Below are positions 17,407 to 26,022 of a stretch of 64,000 bases of DNA, piece after piece. The notes below the pieces were generated by a model. That model made no database searches. It was not told where the DNA came from and saw nothing but the letters and a program-made list of their open reading frames with translations. The number at the start of each line of letters is the position of its first letter. Position 1 is the stretch's first letter. The DNA is from Firmicutes bacterium HGW-Firmicutes-11 (GTDB lineage: Bacteria; Bacillota; Clostridia; Peptostreptococcales; Anaerovoracaceae). Made by a program: the position numbers and the translations under genes. Location: assembly GCA_002840285.1 (NCBI GenBank), contig PHAE01000007.1:1-64000 (forward strand), read 5' to 3'.

Positions 17407-19134
17407 ATGAATTTTGATGGATTTGTGACCGGTGCGGTCGTAAATGAATTGCATAAGGAACTGGCGGGCGGGCGGATCGAAAAGATATACCAACCGGAGG
17501 CCGATGAACTTGTTTTCCACATCCATTCCGGAGGAAACAAGCACCGCCTCTATCTTTCTGCAAATGGCGGCCATGCCCGGCTGCATCTTCTCAAGGAGAA
17601 GGAGTCCGGTAATCCACAAACGCCTTTTTCCTTCTGCATGCTGCTTCGCAAACATCTGCAAGGGGGACGCATCGCAGGAATTCGGCAAGTCGAGTCTGAG
17701 CGGATCGTTCAGATCGATGTGAACCATCCGGATGAAATGGGCTATTCAGTGGACAAACGCCTCATTGTAGAAATCATGGGCAAGCACAGCAATATAACTG
17801 CCGTGGAGCTTCTCAACGGCAAGATCCTCGACAGCATACGCCGCATCGGCATCGATGTGAACCGATATCGTCAGCTGATGCCCGGGCTTTCTTATCTGCC
17901 ACCCCCTTCCCAGGGGAAAAAGTCGTTTTACGAGTTGTCTGAGGATTCCCTTTCCGCTTTGCTCAAAGGCCATGCCGGGGATCCGGCGAAAGCGCTTCTT
18001 TCCGGCATCGAGGGCGTCGGGCCACTTTTGGCCGGCGAGATCGTCGAACGGGCTGTACTTGCATCCGCCAATGAAGATGTCACTGCAGGTGATATATATC
18101 CGGTACTGATGGAAATGGTGTCCTCCATCCGCAGTGAAGCTGTGTCGCCTGTCGTGTACACAGATGAGGGCAACTCACCGATCGCCTATCACATGTTTCC
18201 CCTGGCGCTCTATCGATCGCAAGGGACTCCGGTCTCTTTTCAAAGCCCCAGCGAGGCAGTAGAGTACTTTTACTCCCATCGGACGGCCACCAACCGCACC
18301 CGGCAGAAGGCGACTGACCTTCACAGAACAGTCGATACCGCTTTGAACAAGCTCTACTTGAAAAAACAACGGCTGGCGGAAGACTTGCTTGCAGCGGAAG
18401 ACGGAGACTCCTTCCGGATCTTCGGAGAACTTCTGACTGCCAATCTTCATCAACTCTCCTCCGGCGAAGCGTTGGTCGAGGTTCACGATTATTACACAGA
18501 TCTGCCGGTGGCGATCCCCCTGGATCCCCGGCTGACACCTGCGCAAAACGCTCAGAAGTACTATCGCCGGTATACCAAAATGAAGACGGCAAAATTAGAG
18601 AAAACCATCCAGATGGATGAGACCGGTACCGCGATCGCCTATCTGGAGTCGGTCACGACGTTTCTTCAGCAAGCAGAAACACCAGAGGAGATCGATGCGA
18701 TCCGTGACGAATTGACAGAAGGCGGCTATCTTCGCCGGCGGAAAGCGGGATCACGTCTGCCCGCCTCACGACTGAAACCGATGACCTTCCTTTCCAGCGA
18801 TGGATTTCACATTCTTGTAGGCCGCAACAACAAGGAAAATGATCAGCTGACGTTCAAGACGGCAGACAAAAGAGATATCTGGCTGCATGTCAAGGACAGT
18901 CCCGGGTCTCATGTGATTCTGGCTGTTGAAGGAAAACCGCCGACGGAAGTTGCCATCCTGGAAGCAGCTGCCATTGCCGCCTATTACAGCAAGGCAAGAC
19001 AGTCCGCCAATGTCCCGGTTGATTATACAAAGGTCCGATATGTAAAAAAGCCTTCCGGCGCAAAACCAGGTATGGTTATTTTCACCGACAACCGAACGGT
19101 TTTCGTTGATCCGCACCCGGGAACGCCGCTATAA
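17407..19134 (+). CDS. rqcH: Rqc2/RqcH ribosome quality-control factor
   Basis: A 575-residue NFACT protein (older name: fibronectin-binding protein). It binds obstructed 50S subunits and directs alanine tailing of stalled peptides. The NFACT-N domain (1-200) opens MNFDGFVTGAVVNEL, a helix-hairpin-helix and coiled coil fill 200-430, and the NFACT-R domain (about 445-560) includes VGRNNKENDQLTFKTA and DIWLHVKDSPGSHV. GGAG lies six bases before the ATG. It is divergent from yicC. Confidence 0.94.
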   Translation: MNFDGFVTGAVVNELHKELAGGRIEKIYQPEADELVFHIHSGGNKHRLYLSANGGHARLHLLKEKESGNPQTPFSFCMLLRKHLQGGRIAGIRQVESERIVQIDVNHPDEMGYSVDKRLIVEIMGKHSNITAVELLNGKILDSIRRIGIDVNRYRQLMPGLSYLPPPSQGKKSFYELSEDSLSALLKGHAGDPAKALLSGIEGVGPLLAGEIVERAVLASANEDVTAGDIYPVLMEMVSSIRSEAVSPVVYTDEGNSPIAYHMFPLALYRSQGTPVSFQSPSEAVEYFYSHRTATNRTRQKATDLHRTVDTALNKLYLKKQRLAEDLLAAEDGDSFRIFGELLTANLHQLSSGEALVEVHDYYTDLPVAIPLDPRLTPAQNAQKYYRRYTKMKTAKLEKTIQMDETGTAIAYLESVTTFLQQAETPEEIDAIRDELTEGGYLRRRKAGSRLPASRLKPMTFLSSDGFHILVGRNNKENDQLTFKTADKRDIWLHVKDSPGSHVILAVEGKPPTEVAILEAAAIAAYYSKARQSANVPVDYTKVRYVKKPSGAKPGMVIFTDNRTVFVDPHPGTPL

Positions 19135-19159
19135 AATTTCCATTATTTAGTATTTTTTA

Positions 19160-19188
19160 TTGTAAATGTAAATTTATTCCTGTATACT
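19160..19188 (+). promoter_or_regulatory. promoter of the zinc-ribbon microprotein
   Basis: TTGTAA (19160-19165), 17-base spacer, TATACT (19183-19188). It lies in AT-rich DNA after rqcH and 62 bases before the microprotein ATG, so the small gene has its own strong-looking promoter. Confidence 0.8.
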
Positions 19189-19250
19189 TTACTTATCGCC
19201 TCACCGCATCTGTCACAGGGTTCATGATACTGTGTAAGAGAGGGAAACAC

Positions 19251-19400
19251 ATGGCAAGAAAAGCAAAGGATACCCGTTATACACGCATCGACAGTATGAA
19301 CGATCCTACCTGCGCCTTGTGCGGAACAGACGGTGGCCTCTTGTTCAAAGAAGCCACCGTCTGTGAAGATTGCCTGATATACGTTAAATCTCTGGATTGA
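19251..19400 (+). CDS. 49-residue zinc-ribbon microprotein
   Basis: A short gene, MARKAKDTRYTRIDSMNDPT and so on, with two CxxC pairs: CALCG near residue 21 and CEDC near residue 38. Four cysteines at zinc-ribbon spacing suggest a metal-stabilised knuckle for nucleic-acid or protein binding. The N-terminus is basic. GAGGG lies six bases before the ATG, a good promoter lies upstream and a terminator downstream, so I treat it as a real monocistronic gene. A 9-bp inverted repeat (GACGGTGGC/GCCACCGTC) is embedded in the coding sequence between the two cysteine pairs. The function is unknown. Confidence 0.75.
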   Translation: MARKAKDTRYTRIDSMNDPTCALCGTDGGLLFKEATVCEDCLIYVKSLD

Positions 19401-19402
19401 AA

Positions 19403-19454
19403 CAGGGCAGACCGTAACGGTCACGGAGCCATCCCAAGCGAAGGATGGACCCTG
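19403..19454 (+). other. structured 3' region after the microprotein gene
   Basis: CAGGG (19403-19407) can pair with CCCTG (19450-19454). Inside lie two hairpins: GACCG/CGGTC (19410-19422) and CCATCC/GGATGG (19429-19448). Together they form a plausible three-way junction between the stop codon and the terminator. This may be 3'-UTR structure or part of a small RNA. Confidence 0.35.
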
Positions 19455-19473
19455 CAACAGATGCGGCGAGACT

Positions 19474-19511
19474 CCGCTGGTTCAGACTCGTTTTGAGCCA
19501 GCGGCTTTTTT
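19474..19511 (+). terminator. terminator of the microprotein unit
   Basis: CCGCTGGTTCA (19474-19484) pairs with TGAGCCAGCGG (19494-19504), 11 bp with one G-U, followed by CTTTTTT (19505-19511). It lies inside the last codons of the convergent flavin-reductase-like gene. Confidence 0.85.
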
Positions 19512-20093
19512 GAGCCGTTTTTTCGTTTTTGGTTTCATGACGGAAAAACCGAATCGCCCCAGGGTCTCCTGCTTTACGCCGAAGTATCCGCCATGGCTGA
19601 AGCATAAGAGTCCGGCTTTTTCCAGTTCAAACTTGTCTTCCCGATTGAAAAGATCCTCTCCTGCATGTACCGCAACGATGTCTGCGAAGAACACATCATG
19701 AGAAGGGAATTCGATCACATCCCGGACGCGACATTCGATATTGACCGGAGATTCGCCGATCATGGGGCAATTGACGACCGATGCCGGCAGCTTGGTCAAA
19801 GATAGTGTTTCAAACTTGTCCAGATCCCTGCCGGATCGGACACCGCAAAAGTCTGTCGCCGAAACGAGAGCTTCCGTGGTGAGGTTGACTACAAATTCCC
19901 GGCTTTTCTCTATGATGCTGTGGGACAATCTGGATTTTCGTATCGATACTGATAGGATCGGCGGTTCGGAATTCACGATGCCGGTCCATGCTACAGTGAT
20001 GATGTTGTCCTTGGTCCCGTCACTGCAACTGACCATCACCACCGGCACCGGATAGAGCATCGTGCCGGGTTTTCCCAGCAGTCTTTTCTTCAT
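19482..20093 (-). CDS. flavin reductase-like domain protein
   Basis: A 203-residue FMN-binding split-barrel protein of the flavin reductase/FlaRed group. The N-terminal half has YPVPVVMVSCSD and WTGIVNSEPPILSVSIRKSR, typical of the flavin-binding fold, and VVNLTTEALVSATDFCGV follows. The C-terminal 15 residues are lysine/arginine rich (MKPKTKKRLKKAAGSKRV). The partner and substrate are unknown. The ATG overlaps the rluD-like stop by 4 nt, so it belongs to the division/RNA-modification run upstream. Confidence 0.88.
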   Translation of the reverse strand: MKKRLLGKPGTMLYPVPVVMVSCSDGTKDNIITVAWTGIVNSEPPILSVSIRKSRLSHSIIEKSREFVVNLTTEALVSATDFCGVRSGRDLDKFETLSLTKLPASVVNCPMIGESPVNIECRVRDVIEFPSHDVFFADIVAVHAGEDLFNREDKFELEKAGLLCFSHGGYFGVKQETLGRFGFSVMKPKTKKRLKKAAGSKRV

Positions 20094-21016
20094 CTTCGCA
20101 ACCTCTCCAATACTTCCTCAAACTCTTTCGGCAAAGGACTGTTGAACTCCATATACTCTTGGGTGGATGGATGGGTGAAGCCCAACGTTCCGGCGTGAAG
20201 CATCTGTCCTTTGATGTCCATAAATGGCTTCTTAGGACCATAGACCGGGTCGCCCAGGAGCGGATGGCCGATATATGCCATATGCACCCTGATCTGATGG
20301 GTTCGTCCGGTTTCCAGCTGTGCCTCTATGAATGCAAAGCGGTCGAACCGCTCCAACACCCGATACCGGGTCACCGCCGGTTTGCTGTTGACCGGCGTGA
20401 CTGCCATTCGCAATCGATTTTTGGGATCCCTGCCGATCGGTCCATTCACCGATCCTGCATCTGCGGACGGTAAGTTGTAAACGATCGCCTGGTATTTCCT
20501 GGTGATCGTATGGTTCGACAACTGCTCCGCCAAACTCTTATGGGCTTTGTCGTTTTTCGCTATCATCAAAAGGCCGCTGGTGTCTTTGTCGATGCGGTGC
20601 ACGATGCCTGGTCGAATCACCCCATTGATCGTGGAAAGCCGATCTTTGCAGTGGAACAGGACGGCATTCACCAAGGTGCCGTCCGGATTACCGGGGGCAG
20701 GGTGAACGACCATGCCTTTTGGTTTTTCAACGACAAGAAGGTCATCGTCTTCATAAAGAATCTCAAGCGGGATGTCTTCCGGTGCAGCAGAAAGCATTGC
20801 CGGTTCGCCGTAGCGGATCTCGATCCGATCACCGGCGGCGATCCGATAGTTTTTATCCATGATCTGTGTTTCGTTGATCAGGACTTCCCCGCTTTCGATC
20901 AGCTTTTGCACATGGCTTCTTGTTGCGACTTCAAGCAAAACGACCAGCGCTTTGTCCAGTCGTTCACCAAGCACTTCTTCTTCTGCGGAAAACGAATATG
21001 TCTTGACGTTATCCAA
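20090..21016 (-). CDS. RluD-type 23S rRNA pseudouridine synthase
   Basis: A 308-residue RluA/RluD-family enzyme: an N-terminal S4 domain (about 10-70) and a catalytic domain with the HRIDKDTSGLLM motif containing the catalytic aspartate, then GRTHQIRVHM. The TTG at 21016 is the likely start: GAGGAA lies seven bases upstream and it overlaps the lspA stop by 8 nt. The frame also reads 11 codons further upstream, into lspA. It is the B. subtilis YlyB-type neighbour of lspA. Confidence 0.92.
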   Translation of the reverse strand: MDNVKTYSFSAEEEVLGERLDKALVVLLEVATRSHVQKLIESGEVLINETQIMDKNYRIAAGDRIEIRYGEPAMLSAAPEDIPLEILYEDDDLLVVEKPKGMVVHPAPGNPDGTLVNAVLFHCKDRLSTINGVIRPGIVHRIDKDTSGLLMIAKNDKAHKSLAEQLSNHTITRKYQAIVYNLPSADAGSVNGPIGRDPKNRLRMAVTPVNSKPAVTRYRVLERFDRFAFIEAQLETGRTHQIRVHMAYIGHPLLGDPVYGPKKPFMDIKGQMLHAGTLGFTHPSTQEYMEFNSPLPKEFEEVLERLRR

Positions 21017-21476
21017 GCGGCAGTTCCTCTTTTTTGATCCTTGGTTCAAAATAAAACATGTGGATCAACAGCATGCCACAACCGGCTACCACACAAATGT
21101 CTGCGATATTGAATATCGGCCAGATCTGAAGATCGAGATAGTCGACCACATAGCGAAACCGGATACGATCGATCAGATTTCCGATCCCACCGCCACACAG
21201 CAAAGCCAAAGACAACAGCATGGACCAGTGTCCGTTTGTTCGTATCCGATAAAGGTACACCAGCACTGCAACCAATGTGATCGAAGTGACCAGGATCAGA
21301 AAGCCCTGTTGTCCCTGGAGCAAACGAAACGCTGCGCCATCGTTGTGAATGTAGGTGATATGAAAGATATCCCGGATGACCGGGATCGATTGATGAAGTT
21401 CCATATTGCTGCTGATAAAATATTTAGCCAGTTGATCCAGCAGAACGATACCGGCGATCAGTAAGAAGTAAACCAT
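21009..21476 (-). CDS. lspA: lipoprotein signal peptidase II
   Basis: A 155-residue membrane aspartyl protease that removes lipoprotein signal peptides. Four transmembrane helices are evident. The catalytic aspartates sit in GNLIDRIRF and FNIADICVVAG, and the N-terminal DQLAKYFI is conserved. The start at 21476 is one base after the divIVA-like stop; the much longer upstream frame lies entirely inside that gene. Confidence 0.97.
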   Translation of the reverse strand: MVYFLLIAGIVLLDQLAKYFISSNMELHQSIPVIRDIFHITYIHNDGAAFRLLQGQQGFLILVTSITLVAVLVYLYRIRTNGHWSMLLSLALLCGGGIGNLIDRIRFRYVVDYLDLQIWPIFNIADICVVAGCGMLLIHMFYFEPRIKKEELPLG

Positions 21477-21477
21477 G

Positions 21478-22044
21478 TCACTCCTCGTTGTCTCCCCGGA
21501 GATTGACCAGGGTCTTTTCCGCAAAGTCAGAAACATCCGGCTTGTATGCAGAGTGCTCCAACATGCGTTTGATGTCTTCCATATCCTTGTCGGCAAAGAG
21601 CTCTGTGCTGAGGGTGTCGAATTTCTCAAGTTCTGCTTCCAGCAAGGTCCGGTAACGAGTGCGAAAGACGTTCAACCGGTTTTTCAGTCCCAGGATCTCT
21701 TCGTTGAGTCGTTCGACTGATTCTCTCGCTTCTCTAGTGATCCGCTCCGCGTCCAGCTCTGCGTTCTTGAGCAGAATCTCCGCCCGACGTTCGGCGCTGG
21801 CTGAAATGTCACCCATGAGCGCTTTGGCAGCTTCCAGTGTTTCCAGAACCATGTTCTCCGTCTTTTGATACCTCGCAAGTTCAGTACTCATGTTTCTGGC
21901 CTGGTCCTTCAACCTCTGGTTGTCCTCGATCAACTTTTCAAAATCAAGGGTCAGCAAATCCAGAAAGCCATCTACTTCCTCTTCCTTGTATCCTCTGACG
22001 CTCTTGGGAAATTCTTTTTGTTGAATGTCTAAGGGAGTGATCAT
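21478..22044 (-). CDS. DivIVA-domain protein
   Basis: A 188-residue coiled-coil protein. The N-terminal DivIVA lipid-binding region begins MITPLDIQQKEFPKSVRGY, followed by EEVDGFLDLL, and long coiled coils run from about 35 to 165. Such proteins mark curved membrane at the pole or septum. It overlaps yggT by 4 nt (ATGA) and has GGAGGAAA before the ATG. Whether it is DivIVA or a paralogue such as GpsB cannot be settled, but length and position favour DivIVA. Confidence 0.92.
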   Translation of the reverse strand: MITPLDIQQKEFPKSVRGYKEEEVDGFLDLLTLDFEKLIEDNQRLKDQARNMSTELARYQKTENMVLETLEAAKALMGDISASAERRAEILLKNAELDAERITREARESVERLNEEILGLKNRLNVFRTRYRTLLEAELEKFDTLSTELFADKDMEDIKRMLEHSAYKPDVSDFAEKTLVNLRGDNEE

Positions 22045-22331
22045 AAGTTTCCTCCAAGCAAAATGGGCGATAATATGGATATCAGTATCCGATTGGCAAT
22101 GCTAAGCAGTAGGAATGCAACGATCGGGGAAAAGTCGACCCCGGATGCAAGCCCGAACCTGGCTAGAAGCTTCCTGCAGGGTCCAAGCATCGGCTCGGTC
22201 ACCTGCACCAGCAAAAGATACGCCGGATACAAACGGTCTCCGGGACGGACAAACCAACTCAGGATCGCCCTTCCCAAAATGAGATAGATCAGGATTTGAA
22301 AAAAGCCATTGATGGCTCTGAGTATGATCAT
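22041..22331 (-). CDS. YggT family membrane protein
   Basis: A 96-residue protein with two hydrophobic segments (about 5-25 and 68-92) and the family core LSWFVRPGDRLYPAYLLLVQVTEPMLGP (positions 24-51). The family is linked to cell division or osmotic adaptation. GGAGG lies six bases before the ATG. It sits between sepF and divIVA, the standard Firmicutes arrangement. Confidence 0.92.
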   Translation of the reverse strand: MIILRAINGFFQILIYLILGRAILSWFVRPGDRLYPAYLLLVQVTEPMLGPCRKLLARFGLASGVDFSPIVAFLLLSIANRILISILSPILLGGNL

Positions 22332-22334
22332 GCA

Positions 22335-22823
22335 TTACCTCCAGGGATTTTTGATGCCATCCAAATAGCCGTTCTTTTGGTCGATATTTGCGGTCACATC
22401 AACGTTCTCCGGCGCAAAAACGAATATGTTATTGGCAACCTTCTGAACGTTTCCGTTGAGCGCATAGGTCGCACCGCTGAGAAAGTCAAAGATCTTTCGT
22501 GCGGTTTCTGTTTCGATCTTTTCCAGATTGATGATCACCGGCTTCTTGGCTTTCAGGCTGTCCACCAATCGCGGACATTCGTCAAAGGCCTTGGGTTCGA
22601 TGATGATCATCTTGAGCTGGTTTGGCCCGGTGGCTTTACTGGCCATGGGAACGACCCGTGTGTCCTTGCTGTCCCGGTTGTCGCCCTTTGCCTGCGGAAA
22701 GGAACTTCTGGGTTCCATCGTCCTGCGTTCCATCACCGGCTCGCTGACTGCTTCCGGCTCTTCGTCATCGATTTCTTCGATGCCGACCAGCACCTTTAGT
22801 TTACTAAAAAATCCATCTCCCAT
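22335..22823 (-). CDS. sepF: cell division protein SepF
   Basis: A 162-residue FtsZ-bundling membrane anchor. The N-terminal amphipathic helix is MGDGFFSKLKVLVG, an acidic linker follows, and the globular SepF domain starts near residue 75 with IIIEPKAFDECPRLVDSL. The start at 22823 has AAGGAG nine bases upstream. The frame runs further upstream but without the conserved helix. Confidence 0.95.
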   Translation of the reverse strand: MGDGFFSKLKVLVGIEEIDDEEPEAVSEPVMERRTMEPRSSFPQAKGDNRDSKDTRVVPMASKATGPNQLKMIIIEPKAFDECPRLVDSLKAKKPVIINLEKIETETARKIFDFLSGATYALNGNVQKVANNIFVFAPENVDVTANIDQKNGYLDGIKNPWR

Positions 22824-22869
22824 GCTGCACGCTCCTTTTGTTTTGCTATATCGATTGCTTGTATATGTA

Positions 22870-23556
22870 CTATCTTTCACCGAATATGGCGGTGCCGATG
22901 CGAACAAGATTCGATCCTTCTTCGATGGCTACCTTGTAATCGTTTGACATCCCCATGGATAACCATTTCAGATCCAACCGTGGATGACTTGTTTCTTTCA
23001 AGGTTTCGAAGAGTTCTCTCACCATGCGGAAGTAGATTCTGACCATCTCCGGATCATCCTCGAAGGGAACGATGCTCATCAAGCCCCGGATCCGAAGGTT
23101 TGGACACTGGTCCAGTATATCAGCAGCGAGTTGACGGGCTTCTTGTGTTCCCAGCCCGAATTTCGACTCTTCTCCCGCTGCGTTGACTTGCACCAGGATG
23201 TCCATCGTGATTCCATGTTCGCCGGCTCTCCGGTCGATTTCCGCGGCTAGCTTCAACGAATCCACCGAATGGATCATGCAAACCTTGTCAATAATGTATT
23301 TTACCTTATTCGTCTGCAGATGTCCAATCATATGCCACCGAACCGGTGCCACCTTGTCGTGTTTTTCGGTGATTTCCTGCACTCTGTTTTCACCGATGTC
23401 GGTGATGCCGGCTTCGATCGCGCGGTTGATCTCTTCCGCACTTCTGGTTTTCGTTACCGCCACCAGAAGAACATCCGACGATCTGCCCTCGGAACGTTGC
23501 TCTGCGCTTTTTATGATTTCTTTGATTTCTCTTATATTATCGGCTATGTGGGACAT
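22870..23556 (-). CDS. YggS/PLPBP pyridoxal-phosphate homeostasis protein
   Basis: A 228-residue single-domain TIM barrel that binds PLP through the lysine in LLVAVTKTR. GENRVQEI, WHMIGHLQTNK and LSMGMSNDY are the family landmarks. It maintains vitamin B6 and amino-acid pools rather than catalysing a known reaction. It lies next to sepF as in most Gram-positives, two bases after the gene at 23559. Confidence 0.95.
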   Translation of the reverse strand: MSHIADNIREIKEIIKSAEQRSEGRSSDVLLVAVTKTRSAEEINRAIEAGITDIGENRVQEITEKHDKVAPVRWHMIGHLQTNKVKYIIDKVCMIHSVDSLKLAAEIDRRAGEHGITMDILVQVNAAGEESKFGLGTQEARQLAADILDQCPNLRIRGLMSIVPFEDDPEMVRIYFRMVRELFETLKETSHPRLDLKWLSMGMSNDYKVAIEEGSNLVRIGTAIFGER

Positions 23557-23558
23557 GG

Positions 23559-24467
23559 CTATTTCCTTTCCGGATCGTTCAATATCTCGTCGTAGGCTTC
23601 CACTGTCGCTACTTTTTTTCGTTCCCCATCGATCGTCTGGTAGAAAAACGAATGCTCCACCAGGGAAAATCGTCCGTCACTGGCAATGACCGAGACTGGA
23701 CGGAAGACAAAGTCTCCTCCAATGTCTTTCACGAACACGCCGGGTTGTCCGTCTTCGGTTGCGATGCTTTCATTGGCAAGAAGCAGTCCTTCATAATCGG
23801 ATGTGACCACCGTCACGGCTTCCTTACGGAGTTTTGGCAGGTCTGCATAATAGCGGTCGGATTCCAGCAGGATCAACCACTGTCCCTGGTCGTCTATGAT
23901 GTCCAGGGTTCTGCACCTGACATCTCCCTTGGGGAGCTTCAGAGTGACGTAGGTTCCTTTTGTATACTTGACCGTATCTTCCTGGTCGACCCAAAACGCA
24001 GCGTACCAGCGTCCGTTTTCAACAGTTTTGTAAAGGGCTTCTCCCGCGACGGCGGTTTCCCTTTTTGTGTTTGTCATCTCGATCTCAAGTTCCTGGATCT
24101 GTTCTTTTCGTAGCGTCTGTATGGTTTCCGGTGTGAACCGTTCTTCATGGCCATCGATGTAGTAACTGATGATGTAATTGTCATCGGTGAAATATGCGCC
24201 TCCGTCGGGGATCACTTCTGTGACCTTTGATCCCTTTCGCACCAATTCTCCTTCTTCGAAATAGTATTGGATCGTTCCAGGGCCGCTGGCGGTCACCACG
24301 GTTTCGCTGCGAATGAAGTAGCAGGTCACGTCATCGGTCACGCGAAGTGTGCCGTATTCCACCAGAGAAGTTCGTGCCAAAGCCCCGGTCAGGACCGGCA
24401 AGCCATAGAGCACCGCAAAGAGACCCAGCAGCGTCACTAAAAATAGTAGCAGGAGTATTCGTTTCAT
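23559..24467 (-). CDS. HlyD-like membrane protein of the division cluster
   Basis: A 302-residue protein with one N-terminal membrane anchor (residues 3-25) and an extracytoplasmic part. SGPGTIQYYFEEGELVRKGSKV (about 62-83) resembles the lipoyl/barrel-sandwich half of HlyD adaptors. Proteins of this kind are often found between yggS/sepF and trmD-type genes in Clostridia. A partner ABC transporter is not present, so a structural role at the envelope is as likely as export. It is seven bases downstream of trmD. Confidence 0.75.
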   Translation of the reverse strand: MKRILLLLFLVTLLGLFAVLYGLPVLTGALARTSLVEYGTLRVTDDVTCYFIRSETVVTASGPGTIQYYFEEGELVRKGSKVTEVIPDGGAYFTDDNYIISYYIDGHEERFTPETIQTLRKEQIQELEIEMTNTKRETAVAGEALYKTVENGRWYAAFWVDQEDTVKYTKGTYVTLKLPKGDVRCRTLDIIDDQGQWLILLESDRYYADLPKLRKEAVTVVTSDYEGLLLANESIATEDGQPGVFVKDIGGDFVFRPVSVIASDGRFSLVEHSFFYQTIDGERKKVATVEAYDEILNDPERK

Positions 24468-24474
24468 AGTGTCA

Positions 24475-25218
24475 TTATACCTGTGTCTTCAGAAACTCTG
24501 CAAGGTCTTTGCGTTCCTCTTTGGTCAACGTTTCCTGATGCTCCAGAAAGGATGCCAGCAGTTCAGGGCGCCGCGCAGAGGTGAGCGCAAGGGATTGAAG
24601 AAACTGCCATCGCCTGATTTCTCTATGATTTCCGGACACAAGAACGTCAGGAACTTCCATGCCGCGGTACTCCCTTGGTCGCGTATATTGAGGGTATTCC
24701 AACAGTCCGGATGTGAAGGACTCGTCCTGGTGGGATTCCTTGCTGCCAAGTACCTCGGGAAGCAGCCTTGCTACGCCATCGATCAATACCATAGCGGGAA
24801 GCTCCCCACCGGTCAGGATGTAATCGCCGATGGAGACTTCCTCGATCTCCCAGTGATCAAGGATCCTCTGGTCGATGCCTTCGTAGTGCCCACAAAGGAG
24901 CACCAGTTCCGGTTTCGATGACAGATCCTCCAGCAATTTTTGGTCCAATACTTTTCCTCTCGGTGACAGGTAATAGATCGGCTTCCCCTTGGCCTTGATC
25001 TCCTCAAGACAACGAAAGACAGGGTCGGCGGACAGAACCATTCCTGCGCCACCTCCAAAGGGAGTATCGTCGACCCGATTGTGCTTGTCTTGCGTATGAT
25101 CCCTGATGTTGATGGTCTGTATCGTCAGCAGATTCTTTTCTCTCGCTTTGCCAAGAATGCTGCTGCCGATCACAGGCTCGAACATCTCGGGAAACAACGT
25201 GAGTACTTGTATGATCAT
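24475..25218 (-). CDS. trmD: tRNA (guanine-N1-)-methyltransferase
   Basis: A 247-residue SPOUT enzyme that methylates G37 of tRNAs using S-adenosylmethionine. The trefoil-knot core has LLCGHYEGIDQRI and EVSIGDYILTGGELPAMV, and the N-terminus MIIQVLTLFPEMF is typical. It overlaps rimM by 4 nt (ATGA), the conserved rpsP-rimM-trmD order. Confidence 0.98.
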   Translation of the reverse strand: MIIQVLTLFPEMFEPVIGSSILGKAREKNLLTIQTINIRDHTQDKHNRVDDTPFGGGAGMVLSADPVFRCLEEIKAKGKPIYYLSPRGKVLDQKLLEDLSSKPELVLLCGHYEGIDQRILDHWEIEEVSIGDYILTGGELPAMVLIDGVARLLPEVLGSKESHQDESFTSGLLEYPQYTRPREYRGMEVPDVLVSGNHREIRRWQFLQSLALTSARRPELLASFLEHQETLTKEERKDLAEFLKTQV

Positions 25219-25712
25219 TCTTCATCCAACCCTTCAATCAGGCTCATGGTGATCGTTCCCTCTGCAAGATCGATCTTTCGAACAAAGTCTTCCACCGCCG
25301 GAACGAGAAATGTCTTGCCGCTTTTCTTGGTGATTTCGTATAGGTCCTGTGCACTGTGCTTGATCACGTTGGTAAGACGTCCTATCTCGTTTCCTTCCGG
25401 ATCGATCGCCAGCAATCCGGTCAAGTCACTGACATAGTAGGTGTCCGGAGGAAGCGCTGGCAGGTCTTTGACTCTGATGTGAACTTCTTTCCCTTTCAAG
25501 GTTTCCGCCGCATTGCGATCATCAACGCCAGACAGCTTGATCACCATCATTCCTTTGTGTTCCCGTGCGGACTCTATCTTCTTTTCAACACCTGAGATCA
25601 AAACGTAGCCGGACCGAAAGAAGATCTCCGGGCGATCCGTGGTCAGATACACCTTGAGTTCTCCCTTGATTCCGATGGGTCCGGCGATGCTTCCCAATCT
25701 TCTTGTTTCCAT
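25215..25712 (-). CDS. rimM: 16S rRNA processing protein RimM
   Basis: A 165-residue 30S maturation factor that binds S19. The N-terminal barrel starts RRLGSIAGPIGIKGELKV, and the C-terminal PRC-barrel holds GRLTNVIKHSAQDLYEI and FLVPAVEDFV. The ATG at 25712 follows AGAGGT by four bases; ten more in-frame codons exist upstream but are not conserved. Confidence 0.96.
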   Translation of the reverse strand: METRRLGSIAGPIGIKGELKVYLTTDRPEIFFRSGYVLISGVEKKIESAREHKGMMVIKLSGVDDRNAAETLKGKEVHIRVKDLPALPPDTYYVSDLTGLLAIDPEGNEIGRLTNVIKHSAQDLYEITKKSGKTFLVPAVEDFVRKIDLAEGTITMSLIEGLDEE

Positions 25713-25733
25713 TGCTACCTCTTTAAATGGGTG

Positions 25734-25760
25734 AAGGCACATACACGCTGTATGTGCCTT
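25734..25760 (-). promoter_or_regulatory. intercistronic hairpin between khpA and rimM
   Basis: AAGGCACATACA (25734-25745) and TGTATGTGCCTT (25749-25760) form a perfect 12-bp stem with a 3-base loop. No T-run follows on either strand, so it is unlikely to terminate transcription; it may set an RNA-processing or stability boundary inside the operon. Confidence 0.6.
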
Positions 25761-25774
25761 GTTTGTATTCTGTG

Positions 25775-26005
25775 TTACTGGACGATCTCCACCGTTACCT
25801 TTTTGTTGGATTTGGCGGCTGCGGCCTTCACCACAGTGCGGATCGCTTTGGCGATCCGTCCCTGCTTGCCGATGACCTTGCCCATGTCCTCCTGTGCCAC
25901 CCTAAGTTCGATCACTGTCTCAGTCGGTCCTTCGACCGCAACGACCGTGACTGATTCCGGATGTTCAACCAGCGATTTTGCAATCGCAAGAACGAGTTCT
26001 GTCAT
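25775..26005 (-). CDS. khpA: KH-domain RNA-binding protein KhpA
   Basis: A 76-residue single KH domain. The GKVIGKQGRIAKAIR loop is the RNA-binding GxxG motif. KhpA pairs with KhpB (Jag) in Gram-positives and influences cell elongation and mRNA. It is placed between rpsP and rimM, as usual. Confidence 0.95.
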   Translation of the reverse strand: MTELVLAIAKSLVEHPESVTVVAVEGPTETVIELRVAQEDMGKVIGKQGRIAKAIRTVVKAAAAKSNKKVTVEIVQ

Positions 26006-26022
26006 TCGAATTCACCGCTTTC

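Noticed and set aside
16406-17410. 334-codon plus-strand frame covering yicC
   Set aside because: Complete antisense of yicC, low-complexity aromatic and histidine-rich peptide, no plausible ribosome site.
19398-19496. Possible read-through of the TGA ending the zinc-ribbon microprotein, or selenocysteine use
   Set aside because: The frame stays open for about 31 more codons, but no SECIS-like element or homology supports it, and the terminator follows directly.
19453-19500. Second cysteine knuckle CNRCGE in another frame after the microprotein
   Set aside because: Would need a frameshift; no slippery site or conserved continuation seen, and it overlaps the terminator.
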